22,577 nt of DNA. Origin: a virus. Below are positions 22,188-22,577 of the stretch, one piece after another. Each line of letters opens with the position of its first letter. Position 1 is the stretch's first letter. The translations under genes and the position numbers were made by a program. Under the pieces are notes generated by a model. The model was not told the DNA's origin, did no database searches, and saw only the letters and a program-made list of their open reading frames with translations. Location: positions 1 through 22,577 of the IMG/VR virus record IMGVR_UViG_3300045963_000141. One strand, written 5' to 3'.

Positions 22188-22577
22188 GCCACTTTCCCTT
22201 CAACAATGACCGCATGGCCGAGCGCCACGAGGCACTCGACAGCCCTCATCACCCGCTGCCGGCGGGTATCTCTACCCCCCGGAGACCCCGCCGGCAGGTT
22301 CTCAACGGCAGCATCAATCCACTCAGCCTGAGAGACCGGGCCAGCTTCCTTGAGCTCACCCAGCACCCTAAGCGCCACCTTTTCGACAGCACCCCTGGCC
22401 GGCACCTTGCGCTTGGATACCTCGCCGGTATGCTCGACCACCTTGCCAACGATCGGCTTACCCTTGGGGCTGACACCCAGCAGCACGTCGGCCAGCACAA
22501 AACCAAACTCCTCGCCGGTCTCGCCGTCCTTCTGCTTGGTCACGGTCATCGAGCGCCCGTGACCGCTATCAATGACC
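22184..22577 (-). CDS. C-terminal part of a RepA-like replicative AAA ATPase (partial)
   Basis: The frame is open from the right edge to the stop at 22184, giving 130 codons in the window. The Met at 22549 is internal: codons before it read VIDSGHGRS and join smoothly to MTVTKQKDGETGEEFGFVLADVLLGVSPKGKPIV. The order GHGRS then TVTKQKDGETGEEFGF then VLLGVSPKGKPI is typical of the end of phage and plasmid RepA-like RecA-fold ATPases (AAA_25 type), where a final strand pair precedes a C-terminal winged-helix-like region (here about the last 60 residues, with REDTRRQRVMRAVECLVALGHAVI-like content). It would act in phage DNA replication, as helicase or helicase loader. The catalytic Walker motifs lie outside the window. 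Confidence 0.7.
   Translation of the reverse strand, partial: VIDSGHGRSMTVTKQKDGETGEEFGFVLADVLLGVSPKGKPIVGKVVEHTGEVSKRKVPARGAVEKVALRVLGELKEAGPVSQAEWIDAAVENLPAGSPGGRDTRRQRVMRAVECLVALGHAVIVEGKVA

Noticed and set aside
21940-22215. A 91-codon minus-strand frame beginning MRSLLKGKWHENR
   Set aside because: It overlaps the end of the ATPase gene and the repeat region in a third frame, with no ribosome site or recognisable content.
1-22577. tRNA genes, insertion sequences, attachment sites, lysis genes
   Set aside because: Nothing with a cloverleaf, terminal inverted repeats with transposase, integrase, holin or endolysin character was recognised in the window.

Overview
The window is a stretch of a tailed-phage (or prophage) genome. 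Every credible gene lies on the minus strand, so transcription runs from the right edge to the left. The genes are tightly packed, with 1 to 11 bp overlaps or gaps of a few bases. Base composition is mostly high in G+C, and long antisense open frames result from this. Product families point to a short-tailed podovirus of the Bordetella BPP-1 / Burkholderia BcepC6B type infecting a GC-rich Gram-negative host, probably a proteobacterium. The markers are a T7-type head-tail connector, T7-type tail tube and nozzle proteins, a BPP-1-like major capsid protein, a Bbp16-like cement protein and a Bbp19-like protein. All names come from reading the translations, not from database searches.

Layout in transcription order (right to left): the C-terminal end of a RepA-like replicative ATPase (22577-22184, cut by the window edge); an A+T-richer stretch of about 220 bp packed with direct and inverted repeats, a possible origin or operator; a small helix-turn-helix protein; terminase small and large subunits; a GNAT acetyltransferase; two small Gly/Pro/Ala-rich proteins; the head-tail connector (portal). 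An appendage and accessory block follows (16527-11043): two tandem GTA-spike-base-like proteins, a tailspike with an SGNH esterase signature, a capsid-staple-like protein, several small structural-looking proteins, and a protein made of ten copies of a ~20-residue repeat. Next is the capsid block: Bbp19-like protein, scaffold, major capsid protein, cement protein and a small conserved protein. It ends at a strong intrinsic terminator (8185-8161).

Left of the terminator are the tail tube (adaptor) protein, a large nozzle protein with apparent carbohydrate-binding-like and FN3-like insertions, two internal virion proteins, and a giant ejected protein that runs off the left edge. The giant protein (at least 979 codons in the window) contains an ADP-ribosyltransferase-like module (about residues 603-835) and a zincin HExxH motif (878-882). 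This is the layout of a phage polyvalent protein that is injected with the DNA to act on the host.

Together the genes cover DNA packaging (TerS/TerL), procapsid assembly (scaffold, capsid, cement, staple), the portal and short tail, host recognition (SGNH spike and small spike-like proteins) and ejected effectors. No tRNA, CRISPR array, insertion sequence, lysis cassette, integrase or reverse transcriptase was recognised. The most interesting items are the ejected polyvalent protein, the repeat-rich region beside the replication gene, the compositionally foreign SGNH spike, and the ten-repeat protein.
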